A stretch of 64,000 bases of DNA from Vibrio sp. 05-20-BW147 (GTDB lineage Bacteria > Pseudomonadota > Gammaproteobacteria > Enterobacterales > Vibrionaceae): the NCBI RefSeq assembly GCF_013369385.1, contig NZ_SZTO01000014.1:101879-165878 (forward strand), written 5' to 3'. Positions 44,528 through 53,710 of the stretch are shown here, piece by piece. Each line of letters starts with the position of its first letter. The first letter of the stretch is position 1. The translations under genes and the position numbers were made by a program. The notes below the pieces were generated by a model. That model was not told the origin of the DNA, ran no database searches, and saw only the letters and a list, made by a program, of their open reading frames with translations.

Positions 44528-45913
44528 ATGCTTAATCCCATTACCGCTAAAGCGGTTATTGACCATGCACTGTTTCTAGGGGCAGACTTCGCTGAACTGT
44601 TTGTTGAACATCACCAAACCAATAGCATTCAATTCAACTCGCAGGAAGTGGACAAAATCAATTCTGGCATCGATTTTGGTATTGGTATCCGCCTGTTTTT
44701 TGGTCACAAGGTGCTTTATGGTTTCACCAACAGCACCGATGAAAACGAGCTAAAGCGTGTGACTGCTCTCCTCGCCGCCAAAGACAAACGCGATCAAATC
44801 GTGCACGCTGGCTCTCTCAACCTAATACGCTACCCGCAGCAACATGGTTGTCAGCAACCATTGAGCCAAGATCCTTACTTGGATTCAAAAATCGCCTTTC
44901 TGCGCCAAGTCGATTTAGCCGCACGCGCTGAGAGCGATAAAATTTCACAATTTATCGGTAGCGTTCTGCAACGTGAACAACAAATTGAAATCTTTAACTC
45001 TGAAGGCCTACATGTTGGCGACACACGCCACTACACCCGCATTGCCGCGAGCGCAGTCGCACAAGATGGCAGCGAACAATCCACTGGCATGGAAGGCCCA
45101 GGTGCGCTTTCTGGTTGGGAGTTTAGCCAACAATTAGATGCAATCACTCTTGGCAAAGAGGTAGCAGCGCAAGCACTGGTTAAACTCAATGCCGATGCTT
45201 GCCCTTCTGGTGAAATGCCAGTGGTAATCGGCAATGGCTTCGGTGGTGTGATCTTCCATGAAGCTTGTGGGCACTTGCTAGAAACCACCTCTGTTGCCAA
45301 AAAAGCGTCTGTTTTTCATGACAAAATGGGCGAAATGATCGCACATTCTGCCGTGAGCGCCGTCGACGATGGTACCATGACCAACGAGTGGGGCTCGATT
45401 CATATTGACGATGAAGGCATGGAGACTCAACGTACTCAGCTTATTAAAGATGGCAAGCTGACCAGCTTCATGGTCGACAAAATGGGTGGCCTAAAAACCG
45501 GTTACGCGCCAACGGGTTCAGGCCGCCGCCAAAACTACAAGTTTGCACCGACTTCACGCATGAGAAACACCTTTATTGAAGAAGGTGATAGCTCGCTCGA
45601 TGAGATGATTTCAAGCATCGAGAAAGGCATTTACGCCAAGAAACTCGGTGGTGGTTCGGTTCAGCCCGGTACGGGCGAGTTCAACTTCGCCGTACGAGAA
45701 GCCTACCTCATCGAAAACGGAAAAATCACCAAACCACTCAAAACGGCAACCTTGATCAGCACGGGACCTAAAGTGCTGAAAGAAATCAGCATGGTAGGTA
45801 AAGACATGGCGCTGGCTCCGGGCATGTGTGGGTCGGTCAGTGGCTCAGTACCAACAACCGTCGGACAACCGTCGTTGAAAGTGGATAAAATTCTCGTTGG
45901 AGGTGGAAACTAA
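44528..45913 (+). CDS. TldD/PmbA family metallopeptidase, TldD-like paralogue
   Basis: 461 residues with AAGGAG before the ATG. It has the zinc motif HExxxH as HEACGH (244-249) in VIGNGFGGVIFHEACGHLLE, the GSGRRQNYKFAPTSRMRNTFIEEG substrate-groove region, and the C-terminal PGMCGSVSGSVPTTVGQPSLKV typical of TldD. Canonical E. coli TldD has HEAVGH and 481 residues; this shorter form looks like the paralogue type rather than the housekeeping gene. It should form a heterodimer with the next gene, whose ATG shares one base with its TAA (TAATG). Confidence 0.88.
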   Translation: MLNPITAKAVIDHALFLGADFAELFVEHHQTNSIQFNSQEVDKINSGIDFGIGIRLFFGHKVLYGFTNSTDENELKRVTALLAAKDKRDQIVHAGSLNLIRYPQQHGCQQPLSQDPYLDSKIAFLRQVDLAARAESDKISQFIGSVLQREQQIEIFNSEGLHVGDTRHYTRIAASAVAQDGSEQSTGMEGPGALSGWEFSQQLDAITLGKEVAAQALVKLNADACPSGEMPVVIGNGFGGVIFHEACGHLLETTSVAKKASVFHDKMGEMIAHSAVSAVDDGTMTNEWGSIHIDDEGMETQRTQLIKDGKLTSFMVDKMGGLKTGYAPTGSGRRQNYKFAPTSRMRNTFIEEGDSSLDEMISSIEKGIYAKKLGGGSVQPGTGEFNFAVREAYLIENGKITKPLKTATLISTGPKVLKEISMVGKDMALAPGMCGSVSGSVPTTVGQPSLKVDKILVGGGN

Positions 45914-47256
45914 TGTCTCAAAAGCAACCATTACTCAATGCAATAGACCACCTACTCAGTGAAGCGAAAAAACGCGGTGCGGAGGCGGATGTTATTGCAC
46001 AGATGAGCGACAATTTTTCGTTGAAAGCGAACAAAGGCCAACTCGATGAATATAAGGTGAGTACCGCTCAAGTGATCGGTATTCGCGTTGTCAAAGATGA
46101 GCGTGTCGCAACCAGCTATTCCGAATCACTGACGCCCGAAAGCTTGGATTTAATGCTTAGTAACGCATTAGAAAGCACCAAATACGCCAAAATTGATCAG
46201 CACCAGAAGATCAGCACCGTGGATAGCCGGATCACCAGCGGCTATGCTGAACTGGATCAAGAATGTGACGCAACGGTAGATGACAAAATCGCCCTGAGCT
46301 TGCGTTTGGAACAAGGCGTGGTCAGCCGCCCGCACGCCAGCAGCTCCCCTTACAATGGCTATAGTGATGTCACCAGCCAAATCATCATTGCCAACACCAA
46401 AGGAACGCTTTGTCAGCAAACTGAACGTTACCACTCTGCCTACGCTTACACACTGTTTGAAAAAGACGGAAAGCAATCCATGGCGGGGGCATCCAGTGTT
46501 GGTCGTCGATACATCGACCTCGAACCAGAATACTGTATTGATGCAGGCTATGAACTCGCTCGTGATCTGCTTGATGGAACACCTGTTAAAACGGGAAGTT
46601 ACGCAGTAGTTTTTGATATCGACGCACTTAGCGAACTGTTTGGCGCTTTCTCTGCCTGTTTCTCAGCGGTGTCGGCGATGAAAGGACTAAGCCCGCTCCG
46701 CGATAAAATCGCCAGCCAGATTGCCAGCCCACTCCTGTCATTCTCGAGCAAAGCTTATGTTGAAGGAGGATTCCGAATTCATAGTTTCGATAGCGAAGGC
46801 TACGCTGCTCGCGATTTAGTACTGATTGGCGAAGGTGAGCTCAACTCATTGCTGCACAACAGTCAAACTGCATCGTACTTTGGGGTGGAAAACACAGGGC
46901 ACGCATCACGGGGGCCAAAAGAAGGACTTGAAGTCTCCACGCATCATAAAGTGATCGAGGCTGGTACCAGCAGTTTTACAGAAGTAACGGCTGGTGAATA
47001 CTTAGAGTTGGTCGAGCTGCAAGGCGCGCATTCTGGTGCTGACTTCATCAGCGGCGACTTCTCTTTTGGTGCAAGTGGCTTCCTATGTCGCGATGGTAAA
47101 CGTGTTCAGCCAGTTCGAGGCATCACTGTTGCAGGAAACTTCTACCAAATGCTGAAAGAGATAGACGCGGTAGGCTCATTGCTTGAAATCAATGATTCTC
47201 GCTCGTTCTATGCACCAAAAATCCGTTTTGCTCGCTTGAGCATTGGCGGTAATTAG
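45913..47256 (+). CDS. TldD/PmbA family protein, TldE-like partner
   Basis: 447 residues. It lacks an HExxxH motif, as expected for the non-catalytic TldE/PmbA half. Recognisable segments are KANKGQLDEYKVSTAQVIGI, SPYNGYSDVTSQI, the VFDIDALSELFGAFSACFSA block where the zinc motif would be, VSTHHKVIEAGTSS, GAHSGADFISGDFSFGASGFLC and the C-terminal SFYAPKIRFARLSIGGN. Together with the upstream gene it should build a TldD/E protease that trims unfolded peptides; no substrate gene is visible nearby. Confidence 0.87.
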   Translation: MSQKQPLLNAIDHLLSEAKKRGAEADVIAQMSDNFSLKANKGQLDEYKVSTAQVIGIRVVKDERVATSYSESLTPESLDLMLSNALESTKYAKIDQHQKISTVDSRITSGYAELDQECDATVDDKIALSLRLEQGVVSRPHASSSPYNGYSDVTSQIIIANTKGTLCQQTERYHSAYAYTLFEKDGKQSMAGASSVGRRYIDLEPEYCIDAGYELARDLLDGTPVKTGSYAVVFDIDALSELFGAFSACFSAVSAMKGLSPLRDKIASQIASPLLSFSSKAYVEGGFRIHSFDSEGYAARDLVLIGEGELNSLLHNSQTASYFGVENTGHASRGPKEGLEVSTHHKVIEAGTSSFTEVTAGEYLELVELQGAHSGADFISGDFSFGASGFLCRDGKRVQPVRGITVAGNFYQMLKEIDAVGSLLEINDSRSFYAPKIRFARLSIGGN

Positions 47257-47704
47257 TAATATCCGGCGTACAACGGAGTGGGATCTCCCTTCGTTGTACG
47301 CTCCGCTAATAACAATAGAAACATCTCTTCACACACTGTTTGTCTTTTCTATTTGTGTTTTCTCCTTGTCTTCCTTAGCAACCTCAGCTGAACATCCTTT
47401 TCGCCCTCTCATAGCGTTTTTCGCCTTTGAAGAGAACTTGTTCAAACATTACCCTTTCTTACTCCTTATCATGACACACTACTGAGCTACATACATTTCT
47501 GTATACAGACTGGATACCAGAACATAACACTATGCAAACGCACCACATACACAACATTCAACTGGATGACTTTCTTGATACAAAACTTGCTTTAGATCAT
47601 TCAAAGTTCAACTAGCCCTCGTGCTACAGAATGCTTTTCTGTACATTCATTGACACATATTGAAACAGTTCTTCCTAATTTTTTAATATTTCATGGAGAT
47701 TTCT
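47257..47704. other. Intergenic region upstream of dcuC (448 bp)
   Basis: The region begins with the hairpin after the TldE-like gene and continues into the dcuC promoter region. Two symmetric elements share the half-site TTCTGTA/TACAGAA: 47497-47510 (abutting halves) and 47625-47643 (TACAGAA-N5-TTCTGTA). No full FNR or CRP palindrome is seen. An 80-codon frame at 47243-47485 lacks a ribosome site and overlaps the TldE-like gene; I do not consider it a gene. Confidence 0.4.
47266..47301 (+). terminator. Hairpin after the TldE-like gene
   Basis: 10-bp perfect stem GCGTACAACG (47266-47275) / CGTTGTACGC (47292-47301) with an inner GGG/CCC pairing. There is no clear T-run, so it may stabilise the mRNA end rather than terminate. 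Confidence 0.55.
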
Positions 47705-49072
47705 ATGCTAGAGCTCTTAATTGGACTGGTAGTGACCATTGCAGTCGGTTACTTCATCGTCAAGGGTTACAAAGCGGCGGGTGTGCTACTGACGGCAGGT
47801 ATTCTGCTACTGATTCTTACTGGTATACTGGGCCACACGGTTCTACCCGCCAAAATTACCTCAACGGGTAACATGGTGACCGACTCATTAGAATACGTAA
47901 AATTTATGCTTCAAAACCGTGGCGGCGGCTTGGGCATGCAGATCATGTTGCTTTGTGGCTTCGCCGCTTATATGACGCATATCGGCGCAAACAATGTCGT
48001 GGTGAAACAGTTTTCTAAACCTCTTTCTGTCATCAAGTCACCTTACGTATTGTTGGTGGCGGCTTACATTGTTGCCTGTTTAATGTCACTGGCTGTGAGC
48101 TCTGCAACGGGTCTGGGCGTGCTCTTGATGGCGACGCTATTCCCAATGATGACCGCAATGGGCATCTCTCGCCCTGCTGCAGCAGCGGTGTGTGCATCGC
48201 CAGCTGCGATCATTTTGTCTCCAACCTCAGGTGACGTTGTGATTGCCGCAGAAAAATCCGGCCTTGCGTTGGATGTGTTTGCGGTACAAACCGTTTTACC
48301 GGTTTCTATCTGCGCCATTATTGTCATGTCTGTTGCAGCGTTTTTCTGGAATAAATACTTAGACAAGAAAGACAATACGCCGATGGAAAAAATCGACGTT
48401 TCTGAGATCAAAGCCGACGCACCAGCGTTTTATGCTGTTCTGCCATTTTTGCCAATTATTGGCGTGTTCCTTTTCAACGGCCGTACCATTCCCGGAATGA
48501 CCCTCGATATTTATACGATCGTGGTGCTTTCCATCTTCATTGGCGCGCTTGTTCATTACGCAGTGAATAAGTTCGATGGCAAGAAATCATTAGAAGACCT
48601 CGACTCGTGCTACGAAGGTATGGCCGATGCGTTCAAAGGCGTGGTTATGTTGTTGGTGGCAGCTGGTGTGTTTGCACAAGGTTTGATGTCTATTGGCGCG
48701 ATTGACAATTTGCTTCACCTAGCGGAAACCGCTGGCGCGGGTGGTATTGCACTGATGTTGATCCTAACTGGTCTAACGGTAGCTGCGGCCATTGCAACGG
48801 GTTCAGGCAACGCACCATTCTACGCGTTTGTTGAGCTCGCCCCTTCGTTAGCAGCAAAAATGGGACTGAATCCAGCCTTCCTAATCATTCCAATGCTGCA
48901 AGCGTCTAACCTAGGCCGCACAATCTCCCCTGTTTCGGGCGTGATTGTTGCCACTTCTGGCATGGCTAAAATTAGCCCATTTGAAGTGGTTAAACGCACT
49001 TCTGTACCCGTACTCGCAGGGTTGGTTACCGTGATTATTGGTACCATGGTGCTTGTCCCGATGGCGGCTTAA
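47705..49072 (+). CDS. dcuC: C4-dicarboxylate transporter DcuC
   Basis: 455 residues from the ATG at 47705, which has GGAG six bases upstream; the in-frame ATG at 47693 has none. It matches E. coli DcuC nearly end to end: MLLCGFAAYMTHIGANNVVV, ACLMSLAVSSATGLGVLLMA, CASPAAIILSPTSGDVVIAA, LLVAAGVFAQGLMSIG, TGSGNAPFYAFVELAP, LQASNLGRTISPVSGV, MAKISPFEVVKRTSVPVLAG. It has about twelve membrane helices. It exports succinate, in exchange or by efflux, during fermentation. Two other-family Dcu roles are covered by the gene at 20.6 kb. Confidence 0.95.
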   Translation: MLELLIGLVVTIAVGYFIVKGYKAAGVLLTAGILLLILTGILGHTVLPAKITSTGNMVTDSLEYVKFMLQNRGGGLGMQIMLLCGFAAYMTHIGANNVVVKQFSKPLSVIKSPYVLLVAAYIVACLMSLAVSSATGLGVLLMATLFPMMTAMGISRPAAAAVCASPAAIILSPTSGDVVIAAEKSGLALDVFAVQTVLPVSICAIIVMSVAAFFWNKYLDKKDNTPMEKIDVSEIKADAPAFYAVLPFLPIIGVFLFNGRTIPGMTLDIYTIVVLSIFIGALVHYAVNKFDGKKSLEDLDSCYEGMADAFKGVVMLLVAAGVFAQGLMSIGAIDNLLHLAETAGAGGIALMLILTGLTVAAAIATGSGNAPFYAFVELAPSLAAKMGLNPAFLIIPMLQASNLGRTISPVSGVIVATSGMAKISPFEVVKRTSVPVLAGLVTVIIGTMVLVPMAA

Positions 49073-49116
49073 CCGGTTTACGGAAACCTCGACTGAGCAC
49101 CTAAAGTCACGAAAAG

Positions 49117-49150
49117 AAACACCCCAGAAAATCTGGGGTGTTTTACTTTT
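49117..49150 (+). terminator. Terminator of dcuC
   Basis: 12-bp perfect stem AAACACCCCAGA (49117-49128) / TCTGGGGTGTTT (49132-49143), loop AAA, followed by TACTTTT. It probably also serves the convergent chitinase gene. Confidence 0.88.
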
Positions 49151-49159
49151 AAAGAGTGA

Positions 49160-52100
49160 TTAAGGACAAGTTACTTCATCCCAGAACCAGTTGGTTTGTG
49201 TTGGAGACTCCCAAACCCCTGGGCTGTTTTTCGCCACAAAACACTTGCCGTTAAAGGTGACTGTTTCGCCATTATTCACTTGCGTTACGCCAGGTTGCCA
49301 CTGGATAACCGTACCGCTACCTGTATTGCCACCAGTGTCACCACCGCCGGTGTTACCGCCGCCAGTATCGCCACCACCCGTGTTGCCACCGTTGCCTGCA
49401 GACAAATCAGCAACGGGCAGATCAGGTTGTTCAAACTTGAATGCGTAGTCTACACCGTTGATGTTCACGCTGTAGTTTGCCGGACCAGAAATTGGTAGGT
49501 AGTAAACCATATCCAACTCGTAACTTCCGCCTGCTGGTAGTTCTTTCCACGCAGGAAGCGAGAACGCCACACGATGCATTACGCCATCCAGACCGCCGAT
49601 GTTGTTCGCACGTGTGTGACCAGAAGCAATCACTTTCAGGCCACCACCAGATTGATCTTTCGCGTTATCTGGCGCCGACACTGGAATGTCGAACTGGAAC
49701 TCAGTGCCGCCCGGAATTGCTGTACCGGTATTGTTGGTAAAGGTCACTTTCGGGTTGATTGGGTAGTTTTGATCACCCACTTTGAATCCACCGACAGAAA
49801 CAGCGATGTCCAGTGTCTCTGAAGGAATTGCGCCCGTTGCGACCGTGTTGCCGTATGGGGTTGCTGACTTAAACTTATCGTAGATAGCTTTGGTCATCGA
49901 GTTACCCATGTGGAACTCACCGTTGCCCGTTGCACATGCCTGCTCGGTTTCATCGATGGTCGTGCGGTTGCCATTGGCATCAAGCACGTAACAGTTATAG
50001 TCACCCGCCAATTCCCAGAACATGATACCGCCGATCTCTTTATCGATGACGTAGTCCGCTTTCACGCTGACAGACGCTTTGTCTTCCGTTGATAGGAATA
50101 CCGCTTTTTCTGCGTTCCACAACCAAGGCGCCACTGCCACACTGTCGTAGTTGCGAACATAGTTACCAACCAATTGATCTCGCGGATCGTTGACAGGATC
50201 AAGTTTGTACGCTGACGCATAGGAACCAAAGATGCCTTTTTCTAGGTTCTTCGCATGCCACATTGGGTTTGAACCCGCGCCCATTTCATTGCCTTTTGGA
50301 TCGGTGTCGTGCCACATGTTGTCGATACCCATCGCACCATGGCCACAGTTATTTTTCTCACCTTCACCCGTACCCGGAGCACACTCAGCCTGATTTGGTA
50401 GTGCCGCTCGGCCCCATAGACCATTGGTCCCCCCCGTTACACCTTGCCAACCACGAGTATAGTAAGGCACACCGATGTTGATACGGCCTGCTGGCATTGA
50501 GCCACGGAAGTAGTGGTATGCCCAGTCTGTATTGAGGTAACCGATGCCACCATATTGTGCCGTGCCGTAAACATTCCACTGCGCCAATTCTGAGTCTTCA
50601 CCTGTATCGTACAGCGCCGCGTTGTGGCCAACATGATCGTTCCATGCACCGTGTAGGTCGTAAGACATGATGTTGACGTAATCGAGGTACTTAGTCACAT
50701 CAAACGTTTCCATACCACGCAGTAGGTAGCCCGATGATGGTGCAGCGATGGTGAGCATGTAGTGAACGCCATCTTGTGCAGACGCTTGGTCAAGCTTCTC
50801 ACGCAACACACGCATTAACTCTTGGTATGAAGCCCATAGATAAGCACGACGAGGTTCCATAAAGGCTTTATCATCTGGGTTACCCGCACCCGCCATTGAC
50901 GTTGGGTACTCATAATCGATATCCACACCGTCGAACTTGTACTTACGAATCATTTCGACCGCTGAGGTGGCAAATTTCTCAATGCCCGCATGGTTGATGG
51001 AACCATCAGCATTGGTTGTCATGGTGTAGAAACCACCGTCTGCAACACGTTTGCCGTCCGCACCAAAGTGACCGCCCGTTTCCGCCCAACCACCGATAGA
51101 AATCAGCGTCTTAACGCCATATTTTTCTTTGTAAGTGGCTAGTGCACCAAAGTGACCTTTGAATCCCAGAGTCGGATCGATTTCAACGCCCGGCCACTCT
51201 TTTCCTGTTGCAGCGTTAGTCGGATCGTTCACGTCACCAACGTTGACTTTGCCGTCAGAGCCAATGCTGACAAACGCGTAGTTAATGTGCGTTAACTGCT
51301 CCCACGGAATATCTTTAACCAGATAAGCCGCTTGTGGGTCATCACCGCTACGCCAGCTGGTAAAGTAACCAATCACACGACGTGGGTGGTCTGCCCCCAT
51401 CTTCTCACGACCTTCTTCATCGTAAATCGTACAGTAAGGCACCTTAACGCCTTCTGTTTGGTACAGGCCGTCAGGGCGACACGATGCCACTGGTGCCACA
51501 CCGTTGACTTTCAGCGTCTGTGCAGAGGAATCCGTGGTTGCACCAAGGTTATCCGTCGCACGAGCAAAGACCGACAAAGAGCCAGCTTGAGTGGTGGTAT
51601 AGTCAAGCGTATAAGGAGCGGTTGCTGCCGTACCGACAAGCACGCCACCAACAAAAAAGTCGACTTTCTCAACAGTACCATCGCTGTCTGCTGCATTTGA
51701 GGTCAACGTAACCACTGCGCCCTGCTCAACCGTAGTCGCAGAAAGTGCAAGATCGACCGTTGGCGCCGTATTGCCAGGCTGAGTGGATTCCACTGTCAAC
51801 GTCACGTTGCTTGGTTGGCTTACCGCGCCTTTATCGTCATAAGCGACAGAGCTGAAAGTATGCGCGCCTGCGGTTGCAGTCCATGACGCGGAGAATGGTG
51901 CCGATGTATCTTGACCAACCACAACGCCATCAACCAAAAACTCAACTTTGGCGACGGTGCCATCTTGATCCGCTGCCGTTGCTGCAAGAACAACGACCTC
52001 ACCTTCTTTCACAACATCCGTTGCAACCGGTGAGGTCAAAGCGGTGGTGGGAACTTGGTTAACTGGGTCAACCGGGCCATTGTCACAAGCACCGAGTGCT

Positions 52101-52342
52101 TTCCACTGTGCCCAATCACCCGAGAATTCTGCTGGGTTATTGTTTTGTGTCCAGTAACGGGCTTCATAAGCGCTACCCTGATACTGAACCTTGTCTCCGC
52201 CGTTATAAATGGCAGAAGAGTTCCATTCTTGTAGAGGTGAACAATCAACAGCCGCATAGCTATTGAATGCCATCAGACATGAAGCAGTCAAAGTACTGAG
52301 TGTAAACACATTCTTTGCTGCATTTCCTTTCGTTAAACGCAT
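49160..52342 (-). CDS. Multidomain GH18 chitinase
   Basis: 1060 residues from the ATG at 52342, behind AAGGA. A signal peptide ends in NSYA. Domains in order: a CBM5/12-like chitin-binding module (about 34-86; [22 protein letters not shown]), two Ig-like modules (about 95-187 and 190-282; each with AADxDGTVxKVxFxVxGV), and the GH18 barrel (about 315-805). The barrel has [10 protein letters not shown] and the catalytic [11 protein letters not shown] (Glu478 as acid). Next come a beta-sandwich-like region (about 830-985), a Gly/Thr/Asp linker of near-repeats (about 993-1012), and a second CBM5/12 at the C-terminus ([20 protein letters not shown]). It is secreted to degrade chitin to chitobiose or oligomers. 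It is monocistronic. Confidence 0.93.
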   Translation of the reverse strand: MRLTKGNAAKNVFTLSTLTASCLMAFNSYAAVDCSPLQEWNSSAIYNGGDKVQYQGSAYEARYWTQNNNPAEFSGDWAQWKALGACDNGPVDPVNQVPTTALTSPVATDVVKEGEVVVLAATAADQDGTVAKVEFLVDGVVVGQDTSAPFSASWTATAGAHTFSSVAYDDKGAVSQPSNVTLTVESTQPGNTAPTVDLALSATTVEQGAVVTLTSNAADSDGTVEKVDFFVGGVLVGTAATAPYTLDYTTTQAGSLSVFARATDNLGATTDSSAQTLKVNGVAPVASCRPDGLYQTEGVKVPYCTIYDEEGREKMGADHPRRVIGYFTSWRSGDDPQAAYLVKDIPWEQLTHINYAFVSIGSDGKVNVGDVNDPTNAATGKEWPGVEIDPTLGFKGHFGALATYKEKYGVKTLISIGGWAETGGHFGADGKRVADGGFYTMTTNADGSINHAGIEKFATSAVEMIRKYKFDGVDIDYEYPTSMAGAGNPDDKAFMEPRRAYLWASYQELMRVLREKLDQASAQDGVHYMLTIAAPSSGYLLRGMETFDVTKYLDYVNIMSYDLHGAWNDHVGHNAALYDTGEDSELAQWNVYGTAQYGGIGYLNTDWAYHYFRGSMPAGRINIGVPYYTRGWQGVTGGTNGLWGRAALPNQAECAPGTGEGEKNNCGHGAMGIDNMWHDTDPKGNEMGAGSNPMWHAKNLEKGIFGSYASAYKLDPVNDPRDQLVGNYVRNYDSVAVAPWLWNAEKAVFLSTEDKASVSVKADYVIDKEIGGIMFWELAGDYNCYVLDANGNRTTIDETEQACATGNGEFHMGNSMTKAIYDKFKSATPYGNTVATGAIPSETLDIAVSVGGFKVGDQNYPINPKVTFTNNTGTAIPGGTEFQFDIPVSAPDNAKDQSGGGLKVIASGHTRANNIGGLDGVMHRVAFSLPAWKELPAGGSYELDMVYYLPISGPANYSVNINGVDYAFKFEQPDLPVADLSAGNGGNTGGGDTGGGNTGGGDTGGNTGSGTVIQWQPGVTQVNNGETVTFNGKCFVAKNSPGVWESPTQTNWFWDEVTCP
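49322..49410 (-). repeat. Gly-rich linker tandem repeat in the chitinase gene
   Basis: The DNA is an imperfect tandem array of about 15-bp units encoding [10 protein letters not shown] steps. It forms a flexible linker before the last chitin-binding module. Such arrays change length easily by slippage. Confidence 0.7.
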
Positions 52343-52708
52343 ATAGGATCTTTCCTTAAGTTGTTGTTTCAACGCTAAATCATCAAAATAACATTCCCTA
52401 GATGACTTATATCTCGCTGTAAAATAACTTAAGTACAGTTTGAATTTTTAACACCTATCTCTTGGCATAAATGAACATTGGCTCGCAAGAAACTAGCGCA
52501 ACTGTGCAAAGGTGACACTCTTATTTTGTACCAATAACTAATTTCTGAATAATTTTTTACAATTAAAAAAATCGTTTTTACTCAGCATAAATACGTAGTG
52601 ATTAACATATGTGACTAATTTTGATGCATATGACGGCACAATATTGCGCAATCTGTTTTATAGTCATGCTCGTCGCTTGCTCGTCCCGTTATTCTATTTA
52701 ACACGATT
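52343..52708. other. Chitinase promoter region (366 bp)
   Basis: An AT-rich leader lies between the regulator's 3' end and the chitinase start. A TGTGAC at about 52611 has only a weak second half (TTGATG), so a CRP site is possible but not convincing. No terminator for the upstream regulator gene is evident, and there is no supported ORF. Confidence 0.35.
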
Positions 52709-53587
52709 TTATGCACTTTTGGGCGTTTCGTTAAAATGGCGGTTGTATTCACGGCTAAATTGAGAGGTGCTGTTATACCCCACTAGACGCGCTGCATCGT
52801 TCACTCTTCTTCCTTCAAGTTTAATCAGCTCACGTGCTTTGCTCAGCCGCACTTTTTTAATGTATTGAATGGGAGATTCGAGTGTCACACTACGAAAAGC
52901 GGTGTGGAACGAGGAGACACTCATGTTGGCTTGGGAAGCCAAATCTTGGACAGTCAGAGGTTGAGAATAGTCCTGATGTACTTTATCAAGCACTTGCGCA
53001 ATCCGTGAATAATTGCCTTCGGCATGTGCTAGTTCAAACAGCACATAACCATTAGGGCTCAATAGCGCACGATAGACCACCTCTTCAAGCAATGATTGGC
53101 CTAGCACTTCAGTTTCAAGAGGATCACACAATCCGCGCACTAAGCGCTTGCAAGCATTAAGCATGCTCGCTTCCATTTTCACTGACTTCAAACCGCAGCT
53201 TTCTTCTTTGCCACTGCAAATATTTTGGTAGCCGTGCTTTTCTAGCTTCTGAACCATGTGTTGCAGTAGCGCCATGGGCACATCAACGGAAATACCCAGT
53301 AACGGATGGTCTTGCTCCGCGAATGCCTCACATTCAAGTGGCATGGGTACGCCAACGACTAAGTAATCATCAGCACCATAACGGACCGGATGGTCACCAA
53401 TATGAATATTTTTACTTCCCTGCCCCAGCACAATAATGCCGGACTGATAAACAAAAGGCTGACGAGCATTGCCTTGACTACTTCGATAAAACCAGACACC
53501 AGGGATATCGGTTTCCATGATACCTTCGAGGGTTTCAAGACCTTTGACATCAACGTATCGTTGCATCAGTTCTGCAAGGGTTTCCAT
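52709..53587 (-). CDS. yqhC: AraC-family regulator, YqhC-like
   Basis: About 292 residues from the ATG at 53587 (a GTG at 53602 is also possible; neither has a clear ribosome site). The N-terminal AraC_N/cupin-like half has GVWFYRSSQGNARQPFVYQ and YLVVGVPMPLECEA. The C-terminal half is a double helix-turn-helix, DLASQANMSVSSFHTAFRSV and AARLVGYNSTSQFSREYNRH. It is divergent from yqhD, the same arrangement as in E. coli, where YqhC activates yqhD in response to reactive aldehydes. It is likely the direct activator of the neighbour here. Confidence 0.88.
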   Translation of the reverse strand: METLAELMQRYVDVKGLETLEGIMETDIPGVWFYRSSQGNARQPFVYQSGIIVLGQGSKNIHIGDHPVRYGADDYLVVGVPMPLECEAFAEQDHPLLGISVDVPMALLQHMVQKLEKHGYQNICSGKEESCGLKSVKMEASMLNACKRLVRGLCDPLETEVLGQSLLEEVVYRALLSPNGYVLFELAHAEGNYSRIAQVLDKVHQDYSQPLTVQDLASQANMSVSSFHTAFRSVTLESPIQYIKKVRLSKARELIKLEGRRVNDAARLVGYNSTSQFSREYNRHFNETPKSA

Positions 53588-53627
53588 AGCACGCACGCTC
53601 ACTTTGTAGAAATAGGCATTTAATTTA

Positions 53628-53655
53628 GAGTTTTGAGGCTATAATTGTCAAACTC
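53628..53655 (+). promoter_or_regulatory. Candidate yqhD promoter with inverted repeat
   Basis: A perfect -10 hexamer TATAAT (53640-53645) lies about 65 bp upstream of yqhD, with no good -35, as expected for an activated promoter. It is framed by GAGTTTTGA (53628-53636) and TCAAACTC (53648-53655), an inverted repeat with one extra base. Confidence 0.45.
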
Positions 53656-53710
53656 ACAGTACTATTATGCACACAACGAACACAACTCCAATAACGATGT
53701 GAGGTTAACA

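Noticed and set aside
47243..47485. 80-codon frame between the TldE-like gene and dcuC with hydrophobic segments
   Set aside because: It starts inside the upstream gene, has no ribosome site, and crosses the hairpin after that gene.
49191..49822. Several long plus-strand frames opposite the chitinase 3' end
   Set aside because: They mirror the codon bias of the real gene and the repetitive linker; the translation is low-complexity and lacks ribosome sites.
52600..52640. Possible CRP site upstream of the chitinase gene
   Set aside because: The TGTGA half is good but the second half is poor, so it was not called.
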